From: JAAYCI01 sp964370195
GTDB lineage: Bacteria > Bacillota > Clostridia > Oscillospirales > Ruminococcaceae
Reading direction: 5' to 3'
Length of the DNA: 6,573 nt
NCBI GenBank assembly: GCA_964370195.1
Contig: CAYJIH010000067.1
Location: 1-6,573, forward strand
The translations under genes were made by a program, and so were the position numbers. Below are positions 5,169-6,573 of the stretch, piece by piece (the stretch's first letter is position 1; every line of letters begins with the position of its first letter). Below the pieces are notes generated by a model. The model made no database searches and was not told the DNA's origin. It was given only the letters and a program-made list of their open reading frames with translations.

Positions 5169-6573
5169 ATGAGAAAAAACCACCAAAAAATAGGGGCATT
5201 GCTACTTGGTCTTGCCATGCTTTTTAGCGTTATGCCACTAAGCGCTTTGGCAAGCGAAGAGACAGGGGGCAATGCACCCACCACGGTAATATCAACGGCC
5301 ATTACAGCCTTTGCAGATGTGCCGGGGCAAACTCTTGCCGTGGGGGCGGGGCAAAGCCCCACTCTTCCCGAAACGGTGACGGCCACAGTGAGCACTACCA
5401 CCACCACAAGCACCACAGACATAAGCGGTGCTGTGAGCGAGCAAATCGAAGTGACAAGCACTGAGGAACCGCTGGCGGTCAGCTGGAGTTTGCCGGAGGG
5501 AAAAACCTTTTCTGCCGAGGCGGCGGGAAGCTTTACTTACACGGCGGCACTTACAAACGAAAGCCGCACCGTTTCGGCAGCACTGCCCACATTCACTGTA
5601 ACGGTGGTAACGGCGGCAGAGGACGCAGACACAGAGGATGCGGACGTGGCAGAGAAAACCATCACGGCCATACAAGACCCTCTTGTGATAGAGCTTGCTC
5701 TTGACACAGAAACAACAGAAGTGGAACTGATGGCCACCTTCCCCAAAAGCCTTGCTGCCACGGTAGAGGGCGAAGAGGATACTTTAGAAGTGCCTGTAAA
5801 CGGCTGGACTTTGGTTTTTTCTTCCCACAGCAGTGGCGCTTTTGCCACGGATGAACATGCCGAAATGTTCTATGAGCCCACTTTGGATATTCCCGAAGGC
5901 TATGTGGAATCAAGCGAAATCGCACAGCCTGCCCAAACCGTGCAGGTGGGAGAGACACTTTCGCATGCGCCGATGCTTGCAAGTGAAAACCCTACACTGG
6001 ATGTTTTAGAAGGTTCCATTTATTTGAAAGTGGATGGTGGCAACCTACAATACTCTCGTGATGGTAGCACAGGCTGGACAACCTACACAGGCGCACTCAC
6101 CATCAAAGGCACAACCACCGAAAATTTTGTGCAGGTGCAAAGCGGTGTGCATGGCATCATCTTAAGCAACCTGAACATAGATGTGTCGGGTAAAAGCAGA
6201 GTCTGCGCTTTTGAAATACAAGACGGTGCCACGGCGAATGTTACTTTAGAGGAAACAAACACCTTAAAAAGTGGCAGCAACAAAGCCGGCCTGCAGGTGG
6301 AAAGTGGCGCAATGCTGAACATCACGGAGGCTTCTACCGGTGCCCTTACTGTCGAAGGCAAGAATGGTGCGGGCATCGGCGGCGGCAATGTATTCGAAGG
6401 TAGCGGCAACAAAGGCGATAGCGGTAACATTACCATTCAGGGCGGCACGGTAACGGCCACGGGCAATAACGGCGGTGCGGGCATCGGCGGCGGCTCCGGT
6501 GGCGCAGGCGGCAACATCGTCATTTCGGGCGGCAACGTAACGGCCACGAGCGAAAGCGGCGGTGCGGGCATCG
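5169..6573 (+). CDS. Secreted Gly-rich repeat surface protein, 3' end outside the window
   Basis: The frame is open from ATG at 5169 to the window end (468 codons seen, no stop), with GGGAG at 5155-5159 and a 9-base spacer. Residues 1-28 are a Sec signal peptide: a basic start, a hydrophobic run 8-22, and probable cleavage after ALA (26-28). A Thr/Ser-rich tract, TVSTTTTTSTTD, lies at 73-84. Residues about 102-147 (SWSLPEG to FTVTV) and about 165-260 (FPKSLAATVEG, LEVPVNGW, TVQV) look like Ig-like beta domains of the kind seen in Firmicute surface proteins. From about 285 the chain becomes beta-strand and Gly/Asn/Thr-rich, with repeats GAGIGGG, GNITIQGGTVTAT and GNIVISGGNVTAT, typical of a right-handed beta-helix in carbohydrate-binding or adhesin-like proteins. 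Only one Cys (346) is seen. The C-terminal anchor (LPXTG, SLH or other) is beyond the window. The likely location is the cell surface or outside the cell; ligand and function are unknown. Codon choice (GGC, ACG, GCC) differs from genes 1-3. Confidence 0.88.
   Translation, partial: MRKNHQKIGALLLGLAMLFSVMPLSALASEETGGNAPTTVISTAITAFADVPGQTLAVGAGQSPTLPETVTATVSTTTTTSTTDISGAVSEQIEVTSTEEPLAVSWSLPEGKTFSAEAAGSFTYTAALTNESRTVSAALPTFTVTVVTAAEDADTEDADVAEKTITAIQDPLVIELALDTETTEVELMATFPKSLAATVEGEEDTLEVPVNGWTLVFSSHSSGAFATDEHAEMFYEPTLDIPEGYVESSEIAQPAQTVQVGETLSHAPMLASENPTLDVLEGSIYLKVDGGNLQYSRDGSTGWTTYTGALTIKGTTTENFVQVQSGVHGIILSNLNIDVSGKSRVCAFEIQDGATANVTLEETNTLKSGSNKAGLQVESGAMLNITEASTGALTVEGKNGAGIGGGNVFEGSGNKGDSGNITIQGGTVTATGNNGGAGIGGGSGGAGGNIVISGGNVTATSESGGAGI
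6366..6573 (+). repeat. Tandem Gly-rich coding repeats (GAGIGGG / SGGxVTAT)
   Basis: GAGIGGG is encoded at 6366-6386 and 6474-6494, and its start again at 6561-6572, giving periods of 108 and then 87 bases (36 and 29 residues). The two complete copies are identical in DNA over 21 bases, and the GTAACGGCCACG block (from 6450 and 6537) is also identical between units. The exact DNA identity suggests recent duplication or gene conversion. The array continues past the window. Confidence 0.85.

Noticed and set aside
5141..6436. Several minus-strand open frames beneath the surface-protein gene
   Set aside because: They are by-products of the codon bias in the opposite strand; the plus strand has a signal peptide, promoter, ribosome site and repeats.
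6366..6573. CRISPR-like repeats
   Set aside because: The repeats are in frame, of unequal spacing, Gly-codon based and encode a known type of structural protein repeat.

Overview
The window reads as chromosomal DNA of a low-to-moderate GC Gram-positive anaerobe, most likely a gut-type clostridium. The grounds are strong AGGAGG-type ribosome sites, TTGACA/TATAAT promoters with extended -10 elements, a lipoprotein with a lipobox, a Gly-rich secreted surface protein of the kind common in Firmicutes, and a fluoride riboswitch. The taxonomic call is inference from style, not from a marker gene.

Layout: (1) 1-1623, plus strand, is the 3' end of an operon. It holds a radical SAM enzyme cut by the window edge and, 8 bases later, a short-chain dehydrogenase, followed by a terminator-like hairpin. 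(2) 1745-3087, plus strand, is a self-contained fluoride-response unit. A consensus-like promoter (TTGCAA, 17 bases, TACAAT, extended -10) is followed exactly at the expected transcription start by a fluoride (crcB-motif) aptamer. An intrinsic terminator that reuses the aptamer's 3' strand comes next, then a ribosome site and a 397-residue cation/proton antiporter. The antiporter frame stays open back through the aptamer, so a longest-frame gene call would wrongly translate the riboswitch as an N-terminal extension. (3) 3088-3433 is a gene-free convergent spacer with hairpins, one minus-strand terminator candidate and three GTTCRAACCC motifs. (4) 4888-3434, minus strand, is a DUF1254/DUF1214 lipoprotein with a GTG start, a good ribosome site and a TTGACA-17-GATAAT promoter. 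(5) 5169 to the window end, plus strand, is a long secreted protein. It is divergent from the lipoprotein and has its own TGCTATAAT promoter and a hairpin in its leader. It has a signal peptide, Ig-like regions, and a Gly-rich repeat region of predicted beta-helix type that runs off the window.

How the parts work together: the only regulatory circuit that can be read directly is the riboswitch. Fluoride should stabilise the aptamer pseudoknot, block the terminator and switch on the antiporter. The radical SAM/SDR pair probably acts in one shared process of unknown substrate. The lipoprotein and the surface protein share a divergent promoter region and both go to the cell envelope, but nothing in the sequence shows a functional link. 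Genes 1-3 are visibly AT-richer than the surface protein, whose codons favour GGC, ACG and GCC.
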